The notes beneath the pieces are model-generated. The model made no database searches and was not told the origin of the DNA. It was given only the letters and a program-made list of their open reading frames with translations. Below, piece after piece: positions 10,740 through 21,474 of a DNA stretch of 64,000 nucleotides (within the stretch, counting starts at the first letter, position 1; the number at the start of each line of letters is the position of its first letter). This DNA is from Glandiceps talaboti (lineage: Eukaryota; Hemichordata; Enteropneusta; Spengelidae). Position numbers and translations under genes: made by a program. The stretch covers positions 13,249,546-13,313,545 of the forward strand of contig NC_135557.1 of NCBI RefSeq assembly GCF_964340395.1. Direction: 5' to 3'.

Positions 10740-13700
10740 GACAAATTGCTTCAACGCTAAGACAATATACTTGTTGTTCACAATACTTCTGTGGTGGTTT
10801 GATGAGGTGTAAAAGAAGTGAATGGAGACAATTATATATGAAGTACACGAACACAATATGCAGACTGTACTGACATGAGATACTTTGCCAACAAAAATAA
10901 CATGGAAATGGAAGTAATATAAGTTCTTATCACTTTTATATTTTTTGAATGTTAACAAATGTCTAGGGTAGCTTAAACTTGGGTCGATCGGGTTATCAGA
11001 AACACACAGTTTCTTTTATTTGGTCTTTAGTAATGTAAAGATCTTGGTTGGTAATACAGTTGTCTATCTGCTAACTCTGATTTTCACTCTGTTTTTTTTT
11101 CTCTCCAGGATGTCAACTCTTACTCTATCCTGGTGCATTTAACATGACAACAGGACCAGCCCACTGGGAACTACTACAAAGAGCCAGGTAATGTAATTGA
11201 AAGTGACAAAAGCTGAATTTCTAAGCTTTTTTTACTTGAGTGAAATACCATCAAACTTCCAATGTAATAATAATGTGTGTCATTTTAATTTCAGAGCACT
11301 GGATAACCAGATGTATGTAGGAACCATATCACCAGTTAGTGATGTAATAATAATATGTCATTTTAATTTCAGAGCACTGGATAACCAGATGTATGTAGGA
11401 ACCATATCACCAGCTAGCAATGTAATAACAATGTATTCTTTTAATTTCAGAGCACTAGATAACCAGATGTATGTAGGAACCATATCACCAGCTAGCAATG
11501 TACTAACCATGTGTCATTTTAATTTCAGAGCACTGGATAACCAGATGTATGTAGGAACCATATCACCAGCTAGCAATGTAATAACAATGTGTCATTTTAA
11601 TTTCAGAGCACTGGATAACCAGATGTATGTAGGAACCATAACACCAGCTAGCAATGTACTAACCATGTGTCATTTTAATTTCAGAGCACTGGATAACCAG
11701 ATGTATGTAGAAACCATATCACCAGCTACCAATGTAATAACAATGTATTCTTTTAATTTCAGGGCACTAGATAACCAGATGTATGTAGGAACCATATCAC
11801 CAGCTAGCAATGTAATAACAATGTGTCATTTTAATTTCAGAGCACTGGATAACCAGATGTATGTAGGAACCATATCACCAGCTACCAATGTAATAACAAT
11901 GTGTCATTTTAATTTCAGAGCACTAGATAACCAGATGTATGTAGGAACCATATCACCAGCTAGCAATGTAATAACAATGTGTCATTTTAATTTCAGAGCA
12001 CTGGATAACCAGATGTATGTAGGAACCATAACACCAGCTAGCAATGTACTAACCATGTGTCATTTTAATTTCAGAGCACTGGATAACCAGATGTATGTAG
12101 AAACCATATCACCAGCTAGCAATGTAATAACAATGTGTCATTTTAATTTCAGAGCACTAGATAACCAGATGTATGTAGGAACCATATCACCAGCTACCAA
12201 TGTAATAACAATGTGTCATTTTAATTTCAGAGCACTGGATAACCAGATGTATGTAGAAACCATATCACCAGCTAGCAATGTAATAACAATGTATTCTTTT
12301 AATTTCAGGGCACTAGATAACCAGATGTATGTAGAAACCATATCACCAGCTAGCAATGTAATAACAATGTATTCTTTTAATTTCAGAGCACTGGATAACC
12401 AGATGTATGTAGGAACCATATCACCAGCTACCAATGTAATAACAATGTGTCATTTTAATTTCAGAGCACTGGATAACCAGATGTATGTAGGAACCATATC
12501 ACCAGCTAGCAATGTACTAACCATGTGTCATTTTAATTTCAGAGCACTGGATAACCAGATGTATGTAGGAACCATATCACCAGCTAGCAATGTAATAACA
12601 ATGTATTCTTTTAATTTCAGAGCACTGGATAACCAGATGTATGTAGGAACCATATCACCAGCTAGCAATGTAATAACAATGTGTCATTTTAATTTCAGAG
12701 CACTGGATAACCAGATGTATGTAGGAACCATATCACCAGCTAGCAATGTACTAACAATGTATTCTTTTAATTTCAGAGCACTGGATAACCAGATGTATGT
12801 AGGAACTGTATCACCAGCTAGCAATGTACTAACAATGTATTCTTTTAATTTCAGAGCACTGGATAACCAGATGTATGTAGGAACTGTATCACCAGCTAGC
12901 AATGTACTAACCATGTGTCATTTTAATTTCAGAGCACTAGATAACCAGATGTATGTAGGAACCGTATCACCAGCTAGAGATGAAACAGCTTCCTACGTTG
13001 CCTGGGGTCACAGTACAGTAGTTAGTCCATGGTAAGTCAGATCATAACACTCTGTCGCCAAAAGGACAAAATAAAATAAAGATATCACGCCAATCACAAG
13101 TAAAACAAGTAATGAAACTATTGATGTTTCTATGTACATGTAGGAGGAAGTGAGAGATGCATGTACAGACTGGACGTGATGTGGTGATAATAAACTTATA
13201 TTTAAAGGGTTTATTTACAAATCATTTCCTGTAGGTACAATAAACATTGTACAGATTTAGTTTTTTTGTAAATTGTTGATTAACCAAACACAGTCTTGGT
13301 CTATGTTATTTCACATAAACAGAAAACCATAGTAAAGTTGTTTCATCAATCAAACATCAACATAAATACCTATAATGCAATTTTTTACAATTTCTGAATT
13401 ATTTTATTTTGTCTTTTAAATCTATATTCACTGTAATTCATTTCTATAACTGGCATTATACCATGCACTAGCCAAGTTCAACTAAACAAATGGAATATAT
13501 ACTCTGGTCATTCTATGTCATGACAATGTGCGTCTATGTCATTGGTTCTGCTGTGTTCAAAATATGAGTCAAAATGCTCAAAATTGCCATTACTTTCCCC
13601 ATTTTTTTTTTATAGTACTGGTGATGGTATAATAATATTATTCCTCAGTATTGTTCTTCATTCAGCCAGAAAATATTTGTGACTTAAGGGTTGTCACTAC

Positions 13701-13969
13701 TCATCTAGCGACTCATAGTGACAAGGGACCCCTTAGGTCACTCGTATTTTACTTGGCTGAACGAAGCAAAAATATTGGGGAATAATAACTAAACGTTGTG
13801 TTTTGTCTAACACAGGGGTGAAGTGATAGCTACAACAGAACATGAAGAAAACATAGTGTATGCAGAGATTGATGTCAAATACATGGAGGAAGTCAGACAA
13901 CAGATTCCTATACATGATCAGAAACGACATGATATGTACAAAATTGAAGAATTATCCTCTCAGAAATAA
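5258..13969 (+). CDS. NIT2: Omega-amidase NIT2 (nitrilase superfamily), nine coding exons
   Basis: Hydrolyses alpha-ketoglutaramate and alpha-ketosuccinamate in the glutamine and asparagine transamination pathway. Exons: 5258-5267, 6621-6739, 7275-7395, 7816-7904, 8711-8804, 9794-9868, 11109-11187, 12933-13031 (with the last acceptor of the array) and 13816-13969. All borders are GT-AG and phases join without a break, giving 840 nt and 279 aa, close to the 276 aa of vertebrate NIT2. The nitrilase triad is intact: E44 in LPECFN, K113 before IHLFDID and C154 in ICYDIRFAE. The ATG at 5258 is the only start, with MAS followed by the conserved FRIALIQL strand. Exon 8 is preceded by 21 extra in-frame copies of its own 5' junction (see the 78-bp array), so longer isoforms are conceivable. 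Confidence 0.95.
6053..6093 (+). repeat. (TTG)n microsatellite in NIT2 intron 1
   Basis: About 13 TTG units; the ORFs crossing it are low-complexity leucine or valine runs. Confidence 0.95.
6205..6420. mobile_element. Foldback MITE with about 98-bp arms
   Basis: Left arm 6205-6303 and right arm 6324-6420 are inverted copies, with a loop of about 20 bp. Shared blocks include CGGCTAATCGTTCA, TTTTACCTTCGTTATTTTGC and GTTTACGT. The arms differ by a few substitutions. It lies in NIT2 intron 1 and has no coding capacity. Confidence 0.8.
6803..6944 (+). repeat. Compound tetranucleotide microsatellite in NIT2 intron 2
   Basis: Runs of (ACAG)n, (CACG)n, (ATAC)n, (ACAG)n and (ACAA)n follow each other about 65 bp after the exon-2 donor. 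Confidence 0.95.
7935..8410 (+). repeat. 68-bp tandem array in NIT2 intron 4
   Basis: About seven copies of a 68-bp unit containing CAGTACCTGTAATAGCATT and AGAGGGTCAAAATAGAAC. The array begins about 30 bp after the exon-4 donor (exon ends at 7904). Unlike the arrays at exons 5 and 8, it does not include exon sequence. Confidence 0.92.
8768..9456 (+). repeat. 56-57-bp tandem array built from the NIT2 exon-5 donor junction
   Basis: The unit repeats the last part of exon 5 (CTGGTAACTCATTGGCTGTG ... GATACAG) plus the first intron bases (GTATGAAATTACCATAATG). The genuine exon ends at 8804. The first downstream copies are nearly perfect and end at 8861 and 8917; copies then decay to about 9456. 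Read through, each copy hits TAA in CCATAA, so only the first donor gives a functional product. Confidence 0.9.
9470..9662 (+). mobile_element. Possible LINE 3' tail with (ATT)n end
   Basis: T-rich sequence ending GGCACATGGCAAATAAA followed by (ATT)n, a pattern typical of 5'-truncated non-LTR retrotransposon 3' ends. No coding part remains. It lies in NIT2 intron 5. Confidence 0.4.
9940..10268 (-). repeat. Interspersed repeat R1, copy 2 (inverted)
   Basis: Reverse-orientation copy of the repeat at 3441-3800 and 26177-26507, inside NIT2 intron 6. It shares AACTAGATGGG at one end and the GTTTTCCATATGG core. Confidence 0.7.
10700..10741 (+). repeat. (TTG)n microsatellite in NIT2 intron 6
   Basis: About 13 TTG units. 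Confidence 0.95.
11262..12980 (+). repeat. 78-bp tandem array spanning the NIT2 exon-8 acceptor: 22 in-phase splice acceptors
   Basis: The unit consists of 33 bp of intron end (CAATGTAATAACAATGTGTC then ATTTTAATTTCAG) and the first 45 bp of exon 8 (AGCACTGGATAACCAG ... CCAGCTAG). Acceptor-adjacent exon starts run from 11295 to 12933, exactly 21 periods of 78 bp, so no unit has gained or lost a base. 78 is a multiple of 3 and no unit has a stop in the NIT2 frame: the frame is open from 11197 to 13035. Each unit encodes 26 residues ([20 protein letters not shown] plus MCHFNF). Units differ by few substitutions (Ser/Thr, Ile/Val, Cys-His/Tyr-Ser), which suggests recent amplification or homogenisation. 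Confidence 0.97.
13492..13789 (-). mobile_element. Interspersed foldback element, copy 2 (inverted)
   Basis: Reverse-orientation homologue of 1219-1540, ending 26 bp before NIT2 exon 9. It retains the inverted ATTCCTCAGTATT / AATATTGGGGAATAAT ends and the GACCCCTTAGGTCAC-like core. Confidence 0.7.
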
Positions 13970-14136
13970 TTAACATTATATTGATTGTATATCCGTAGAA
14001 TATCTCAGTGCCTTTATAGGTTGGGAACTTGGGATCAAAATGATATATGATGTAATACAAAAGTGTTTGCAAACCCTTAGATTTGGTAGTGGGCTTGGTG
14101 ACAGGACCGTTAGGCTGTCAAAATCACACACACACT

Positions 14137-14161
14137 CATCGCATACATACATACATACTGG

Positions 14162-14193
<32 letters not shown>

Positions 14194-14333
14194 CATATAC
14201 ATACATACATATACATACATACACACACATACATACATATACATACATACATACATACATACACACACATACATACATACATACATACATACATACATAC
14301 ATACACAAATACATACATACATACATACATACA

Positions 14334-14361
<28 letters not shown>
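14137..14361 (+). repeat. (ATAC)n microsatellite
   Basis: About 220 bp of ATAC/ACAC repeats just downstream of NIT2. It abuts the 3' tail of a LINE fragment. ORFs on both strands are repeat translations. Confidence 0.95.
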
Positions 14362-14365
<4 letters not shown>

Positions 14366-14685
14366 ATAATAATAATAATAAACATTTATATAGCGCCATA
14401 TATCCACGACAGTGCTCATAGGCGCTTCACATTTGAAATAAATCAAAAGCTACTGCAATTACAAGTATGGCTGTAAAAAAAAATGGCAACGTTATAATGA
14501 TTTAAAATGATTTAAAGAGTACATTTAAATCGACTAAATCTAAATAAATGATTGGTAAGAGTAATTCAGTTTAGATTGCACACTGTAAATCTGGGTGAAA
14601 AGGTGAGTTTTCAACTTGCGTTTGAAAGTGTCAATTTCTGTGCATTGTCTGATGTGACATGGGAGATTGTTCCAAAGCTTCCAAA
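14362..14685 (-). mobile_element. 5'-truncated LINE fragment: RT C-terminus and 3' UTR
   Basis: On the minus strand, about 14685-14540 encodes KLWNNLPCHIRQ, then IDTFKRKLKTHLF, a signature of the C-terminus of CR1/L2-like reverse transcriptase ORFs. The 3' UTR follows, with GGCGCTATATAAATGTTTA and a (TTATTA)n tail at 14362-14382. (ATAC)n microsatellites border both sides. Confidence 0.7.
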
Positions 14686-14815
14686 CATACATACATACAT
14701 ACATGCATACATACATACATACACACACACACATACACATACATACATACATACATACATACACACACACATACATACATACATACATACATACATACAT
14801 ACATACATACATACG
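14683..14815 (+). repeat. (ATAC)n microsatellite
   Basis: About 130 bp of ATAC/ACAC repeats next to the truncated end of the LINE fragment. Confidence 0.95.
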
Positions 14816-17100
14816 TAACATTTAATTTTCCAATAGTTTCAGAAAATGAATAGATTATCTGTCAGACACTCGTATCATGAAGGTTTCATTTGGATAAGGA
14901 TTAAAATTTGGGTGAAAAGATAGTTATCTGAGAGAGGTATAAAAAAGTTGGTGGAGAACAGAAGACAAATCCTATAACTTATATAAGTAATCCTTATAGC
15001 TTCACTAGTATAAAGGTAGCACTATATAAGAATCTGAAATTGAATACCTGCCAATTTAAACTTGTGAGTCACAATACATGCAAAATTGCTGTCAGCAATG
15101 TCATCCGTAAATCAATTGTAGTTTTAGGAAAAATATTTTCTAATATCAAATGTCTATAACCTACCAGTATGTGGTGCGCTGCATAAAATATAATGTGTTA
15201 ATTTATATAAATGCTTGATATTTTGTTGCTGTTCATAAACTAATTCCAATATTTACAAAATAATTTTGAGCTTTGTGACAGAAGACTTCCAAGAATCAAT
15301 CAATCAACCAATCAATCAAACAAACAAACAAACAACCAACCAATCAATCAATCATATTTCTATAGCACCTGATGAAGCCCTAAAGAATACTGTGTGTTTT
15401 GGTGAACAAATAAGGTTTTATTCCTGAATGGCACTGTCCACATTCACCCTCATATCTCTGGCTCGCACCAACCAATTTCAACCAAACCTTGCATAAAGGT
15501 AACATATAAATGTGAGACAAATGCACGCCATTTTGTTTTATGGCTGAATCTACTGTTGCTAAATGGCAGCCATATTTGTTGTTAAATTTCTCAATATTCA
15601 TCATGAATTTGGAGGTATAATACGTAGTGACTCCTTTCAAGTGCCTACACGTACACCCATATTATCAAATATGAGCTTTCTTTTAAGACCCTGACCTTTG
15701 AAGTTGAAAGTCTTTTGCATATCTTGGCCTTTGCCTTTGATCTCCATATTCAAGGTCAAATAGCAATAATTATGAAGTTTTGTATCTCCATGGACACCAT
15801 TCAAATTTTGCACAGTAACTTGCCATAAAACATACAAGTTGGGGACTATGTCTTTGATTGAACACTTGTCAGTTTTGTTTTGAAACAATCCAGAATGGCA
15901 GAATTTGATCAAAAGGGAGATTACAAAATACAGCAGAGTTTAAGCTATTGGTCTTTAAAGAACCCATTCACTCTCGGAACCTGTATGATCACAAAAGACA
16001 ATCATATACACTCCATTGAGTGTATATAGAAACTAAGTGCCCTTCATTTACTGAGTCAGTTACATATATTTTCTGTGTTTTTCACTAAAGTTGTGTGACC
16101 CAGGTAACATATTGTGATACTAGCTATAGGGTTAGGGGTTTCCATAGGTTGTAACATAATTTTGATGGGGAAAAAACCTGGGAATGCAGATAAATTCTAC
16201 ACAATGACTACTTGTTAACAAAAAAAATGTTTTTGGAAGTAATGCTGAGGGTCTGGGGAATAGAGGCTTTACTTTTGCAATTTTTGGAAGTTATGGTGAA
16301 GGTCAGTGGACTAGAGGCTTTACTTTTGCATTTTCTGTAGCCTTTTTTAAAACCTGAAATGTAAACATTTCTGTTCACATTGTCAGAAGTATAATGTAAC
16401 ATAATATGTACTATGTAAAATCATTGCAAATAAAAAGGCGCTTGAAACATGTTATTAATTCAATTTCCAAATTAGGAGTTACTTGGTGGTGTGAAATCAT
16501 AATGGAAAATATATCAATTATTGACATTTGTTTGTGAGTTGATGACAAGGTGGTCAGTTTTTTATGTAAATTACTTTATAAAATGCGATATTCCAAATAT
16601 TATATAGTGTGTATGTTCTCAGTGGCCTGAGGTATATTTGAATATTATTTGATTTGATAGTCAATTACCAGGTGGTCGGTTTGTATGTAAATTACTTCAT
16701 AAAAATGTGATACTCAAAACATTAATTGCAGTATGTTTGAATGTTGTTCGATTTGTTCAATTGATAATCAAATTAACTGTAGGCAGGAGTCGGTGTTTCA
16801 GAGCGTAGCGAGCACTTGATTTGATGATATGGGATGGTTCGTCCGTATATTTTTGAAACTCGTCGCCCCTTTGGGTCGGATGATGGATTTTTACCCTCAC
16901 CGTTTTGGTTGATCTGTGAAATATACCAACGCGTGTTGGAGTGCTCTCATCGGCCAAAAACAACATCCCATCCCCACCACCACCCCCATCCCACCCCACC
17001 CCCAAGAAGCTAGCCACATGAAAAGATAGCAGAAAAAAATTAAAAAACAAATGTCAAAACTAACACTAAAATTATTGCAGGTGAGCGAATGAAAGAAGCT
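14816..17100. other. Intergenic, no gene recognised
   Basis: No ORF with recognisable homology. It holds (AATC)n/(AAAC)n at 15294-15353, a two-copy direct repeat near 16228-16340 (GAGGCTTTACTTTTGCA twice), and a second loose two-copy repeat near 16540-16720 (GGTGGTC ... TATGTAAATTACTT). A 97-codon minus-strand ORF at 17050-16757 has no recognised domain. Confidence 0.6.
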
Positions 17101-18680
17101 ACTGGTAGATGAGAGGAACCTGCCGCCTGTAAGCGAGCGACCGATAGTGAGAGAATTAATAAAGACAGTGTGGAAATATTCATGCCAAAATCAAGGCCGT
17201 GTCAAAGGTCACGCCTGTCATTATAGACACTCTGAAAAATAAAATGATTGATACACATAATGCCTAGCCATTACTATTAATATTTATTCTCAGCAGAGAT
17301 AGAATAGCTGTTAATTTCGCAAAATCACATCCCACAGACATCTGTAATGTTAACCAACTAATCACTGTATCAACAGCCACGGTGATTCCACTCCTTGGTA
17401 ATAATGGAATTGCCCGTCATTGGTTACGTAATCTACTGATGACGCTTTCCCTTTCTTTTCTTCGTCGTCCTTTGTTCCCGGTCCCATACATTGTTATTTA
17501 CCTGGGTATGTCATCAAAAGATGTGTCATGGACGCCACGTTCGGACATCTCTGAATATTCTGTACAATCAACGAGTGACCAATCGCCGTTTTGCTGATTT
17601 CTACCTCATAACACTGCAGAACAGTAAGTTTAAATCAGTAACAACGCTTCGTTGATTTGTAACAGTATTTATGGTCGTTATATCCGTGCTAAAATATGAC
17701 AGATTGCAAGTGAAATACATGAAATAGCCAGGCGTAACCATAGACCCTCAAGCGAAGGGAGTACCCATGTATATTAGAAACACATACTATGCAATTTATC
17801 AACACGTTGATGCATGGGTTTGGATTCAAATGATTTGGAGGAGATACAGTATCCCTATAGATGGAGAGGCGCAGCTGTAATTTTGTGCGAAGTGTGGACA
17901 ATTAGAGAGAAAATATACACCTATTTTCTACATTGTGCATGTCTCATCTTGCATGTCTAGTCCGATTTATCAACGACAGCATTGTACAAAATATAGTCAT
18001 TTCTTGTGATATTTTACTATAATTCCACGACATCGAAACCATACATTATGAGCATAGGGGCATGTAATATTTCCTAGATTGTTGTTTGCCTGGTCTACAG
18101 GCTAAATATAACAAACCTTTTGACTATATATTCCTTCCTGTAAGGAAAAACACTTTCTACTACTAGTATAGAGATTGATACATTTGTAGCAGCAGGATTC
18201 ATACGATATTCATCATACGTACGCGTGCCCCTGTGATTGTGAGGAGTGTTTGAGTTTGCTCTCCTCGACACTAATAACTTGCAGTTTACCGTAATGCCCT
18301 TTTTTAACATTTTCCCTTCCACGGGAATTGTTATGTGTGCTGTATGGATAATAGTGATTATACTTGACATGTTCAATATCGAGTTATCGAGTTACAAACA
18401 ATGTTAAAACATGATTTTCTGCCTGTTATTTCACTGTTTATGTACGGTTTCATTGTTAAAGGAACGCAAGTTGAGTTTACACATTGGTTGGACGTCATTT
18501 TTGCTGCCTGTCTAACGTTACTTGCTGTAGTCTGTTCAATGAATCATTTGTATGACTGAACCGAAACCTTTTAATAAAGGACACAATGACATAATCAATT
18601 AAACGTATAACATGTCGAATAAATTTCTAAAAATAGCAGACGACACTTGTAGTAATGTTATTGAAGGCATGTGTCGATAG
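17101..18680. other. Intergenic region upstream of the sulfotransferase
   Basis: No protein-coding exon recognised. A possible 5' untranslated exon could end at the donor-like ACA|GTAAGT near 17623, because the sulfotransferase start exon has a good acceptor upstream of its ATG (19150-19151). This is a weak inference. Confidence 0.35.
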
Positions 18681-18682
18681 AG

Positions 18683-18982
18683 AGGGTTGGTGGTTGCCGA
18701 GTGATTAAACCACTTGCATACCTTTACCATTGAGGTTTGGGTTCGAATCCATGCAGGGTCTGATTCAAAATTTACCACGCTATGGGTGTCGTTCAGTTTG
18801 CCTCAACCGAACAACGCAGGTTTTTCCCCCGTTACTCCAGTTTCCTCATGTATTTAACACTGAGCCCATGAGAATGGCCCTCACTGGACTTCTTGGGAGA
18901 CAAGTGTTTATATATTTAAAAACTATCCGGTATTAATAAATAAAACTATCCAATTTGAATAAAAATTATTATTATTATTAAT
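18683..18982 (+). mobile_element. tRNA-derived SINE
   Basis: A Pol III promoter-like head: A box TGGTTGCCGAGTGATTAA from 18691 and a canonical B box GGTTCGAATCC at 18740-18750, about 50 bp apart. The tRNA-unrelated body follows, with CTCACTGGACTTCTTGGG, and the tail is AT-rich and ends in (TTA)n. The A box resembles Leu/Ser-type tRNAs, but the cloverleaf is degenerate, so this is not a tRNA gene. Confidence 0.75.
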
Positions 18983-19151
18983 ATTATACTACATTAGTGT
19001 AGTCGAGGTGATTGTAAGTAATTTTACTTGTCATGAGTAAAAAGTTTATGAACCCAGTTTGTGTCACTTTGCATTGATACATGTGTGGTTGGCAAAGATA
19101 TGTAAACAGCTTTTGTACTTTTCAACATTACTATTTTCTCTTACATTTCAG

Positions 19152-19288
19152 ACTTGACATAATATGTGACATTACCTTTGTGATGACGTAGTACGTGGCA
19201 ATATAAACTTGGTCATGTGGTACATGACATTACCGTATTTGATGACGTATGCAGTGCTATCCTGTTTGATTGGCCAGAGACACCCAGG
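19152..19288 (+). promoter_or_regulatory. 5' untranslated segment of the sulfotransferase with duplicated TGATGACGTA sites
   Basis: A strong acceptor (CTTACATTTCAG) ends at 19151, so this may be the start of a 5' UTR plus coding exon. The segment contains a roughly 55-bp imperfect direct duplication: TGACATTACC followed by TGATGACGTA occurs twice. TGACGTA is a CRE-like half palindrome. Confidence 0.4.
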
Positions 19289-19652
19289 ATGGGGCGCAAA
19301 CGACTTCGTTATATCTGTCTTACATTCATGTTTTCTGTCTTTCTATATAGCCTACGAGGTAAGTTATTAAATCAATTTTCTTTAAGTTGACAGATATTCC
19401 TTTAAAGAATACTTTTTTAAGAATTAGGTCATCAGCAAGGAGGAATATACTTATCTTTTTAGTTCAAATGTTAAAGTGAAAGAAATCACCTTTCTATGCA
19501 ATGTGTAGTTAACGTGGTTTGAAAGGAATTGTTGTAATCTATTACATAATAGTGTTATATCATAACTTTCCATCTTACACAAATTACCAACCACAAAGTT
19601 AAATTCAAACTTTTGTATTCTCTATTTAGTTTTATTATTTTCCATTTTGGTG

Positions 19653-19735
<83 letters not shown>

Positions 19736-19784
19736 AGAGAGAGACAGATATATTGTATATCATGATACATATCATTATATATAC

Positions 19785-19843
<59 letters not shown>

Positions 19844-21374
19844 ACACTGAGGTTCTATATATAAATAATATCATAAACCATTTAAAGTGTAACAGAACTT
19901 GATTTGTTTGACTGAACTGGAGACCCACCAATGAAGAGGAGCTCGTTCTCTTCGAAATATTTGGGTCAGAACTGTATGGCTTATGACATTATATATATAT
20001 ATATATATATATAATGATTGTATATAATGATTCAAATCACTACCAATAATAAGGAACGACATTATGCTTTTAACAGATCATGACGTGTTGACCCCTGGTT
20101 TGTTGTGTTTGTATTTACTATACCCTCTTATTTTGTACTATTTTATCTATATAAATCCCCCCCCCCACACACACACACACACTTGTCTGCAGGCTCTCGG
20201 TAGGCAAATGGACAGTTCTTAGATTAAAGAGGATACATTGGCAAACAGATTTTTTGGTATTTTTATCTCTTGAAAGCAATCATATTATTTATTCTTCTCA
20301 ATTATAACAGATATTTTGCTGCAAAGAGATGCCGACAGTGGAGCCATTTTAGCCATCAGGGGTATTTATCGAGGAAATGACGTCATATCATACGCCAATG
20401 CAAGTGTTACCAATAAGTCAATACAAGTTATTATCTTCGCCAGCAAACGAACTGGATCTTCCTTCGTAGGAGAATTATTCAACCAAAACAAGAACTTCTT
20501 CTATTTGTTTGAACCGTTGGAAATTTACACCCATTCCGTGTTGGAAAAGAAGCTCTCCAAACATCTATTTGACAGCAAATCTATTGATACATTACATAGA
20601 GCACTAACTTGTGACTTCAAGTCAACGCCCCCTGAATGGAATCTTAATTTGCATACAAACTGTAATTTTGGGATAGCGACATCAAAATCTGTCGTCTGCA
20701 ACGGGTTGCGCACGACAAAGAAATTTCCGAAGACGAAACGTCAGATACAAACACGGTTAACTAATATTTGTAATAAATATCAACATAAAGCCGCCAAAAT
20801 TATTCGTATATATGATATTAATTTGTTACGTCAACTCATAGTGGACCAGCGTTTGAATGCAAGAGTCCTCCATCTTGTGCGCGATCCAAGAGCCGTTTTC
20901 AACTCCAGAAGCACACTACAAATGGTAAACAAAGATTTCACACGGAGAGGAGGCGGTGACGAGATTTTACAATATTGTGAAGACGTCGAAAGAAATTTGA
21001 TGATAGCAAGGAATTCCCCGGATGTGTTTAACGATAAGTATCTTATTGTTAGGTACGAGGATGTTGCTTCGGATCCGTTGACTGAAATGAGAAGAATGTA
21101 TAAATATTTCGACTTGGACGAGGATGAAAGTGTGATTTATTGGATTTCAAATAACACTGATTCCAATGCTAAGTCTAAGTTTTCAACATCCAAGAAATCC
21201 CAACAAACAGTGGAGCAATGGAGAACAACAATATCCATGGATGAGGTATTAACAATCCAAAGGAAATGTGGGAATATGATGGAAATGTTGGGATACCAGA
21301 ATGTGTCAGATATTTCCCATCTCAGAAATTTAGAAAATACTTTATTAAGTCGTGTACAATCTCGCCTTAAGTAG
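19289..21374 (+). CDS. Golgi carbohydrate sulfotransferase (6-O type, CHST1/3-like), two coding exons
   Basis: Transfers sulfate from PAPS to a sugar hydroxyl in the Golgi lumen. Exons 19289-19358 and 20311-21374, joined in phase 1 with GT-AG borders, give 377 aa. Residues 8-22 (YICLTFMFSVFLYSL) form a short type II signal anchor after MGRKRLR. The 5'-phosphosulfate loop is KRTGSSF (69-75) and the 3'-phosphate motif is VRDPRAVFNSR (213-223), both as in the Gal/GlcNAc/GalNAc 6-O-sulfotransferase family. The conserved EPLE lies between them. Length fits the family. Acceptor sugar and family member cannot be named. The intron carries large (GA)n and (AT)n tracts. No defect is visible. Confidence 0.9.
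19656..19838 (+). repeat. (GA)n and (AT)n microsatellites in the sulfotransferase intron
   Basis: About 90 bp of GA repeats (19656-19745) followed by (TA)n at about 19790-19838. Smaller (TA)n at 19990-20013 and poly-C/(CA)n at 20158-20182 lie in the same intron. Confidence 0.95.
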
Positions 21375-21474
21375 CATTCTCGTTCCTTTTCCCGTTACTT
21401 CAAGTTAAAGAGAAATGCCGCCCCAGAAAATAAAGTCACTGTGTCAGTCATAAATCATGAGTTCTGTAATACAT

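Noticed and set aside
11197-13035. A 612-codon ORF of repeated RALDNQMYV units as a stand-alone repetitive protein gene
   Set aside because: Its phase, the acceptor in each unit and its last 33 codons are exactly NIT2 exon 8. It is an amplified splice junction within NIT2; there is no independent start context.
14040-14820. Several 60-150-codon ORFs (YVCMYVCM and HTYIHTYI types)
   Set aside because: Translations of (ATAC)n in all frames. The same applies to ORFs in (GA)n, (TC)n, (TCTG)n, (CAAA)n and (AT)n tracts elsewhere.
16757-17050. 97-codon minus-strand ORF
   Set aside because: Glycine-rich low-complexity segment, no recognised domain and no splice context.
18690-18760. Functional tRNA gene
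   Set aside because: A and B boxes are good, but the sequence does not fold into a proper cloverleaf and continues into a SINE body with an AT-rich tail.
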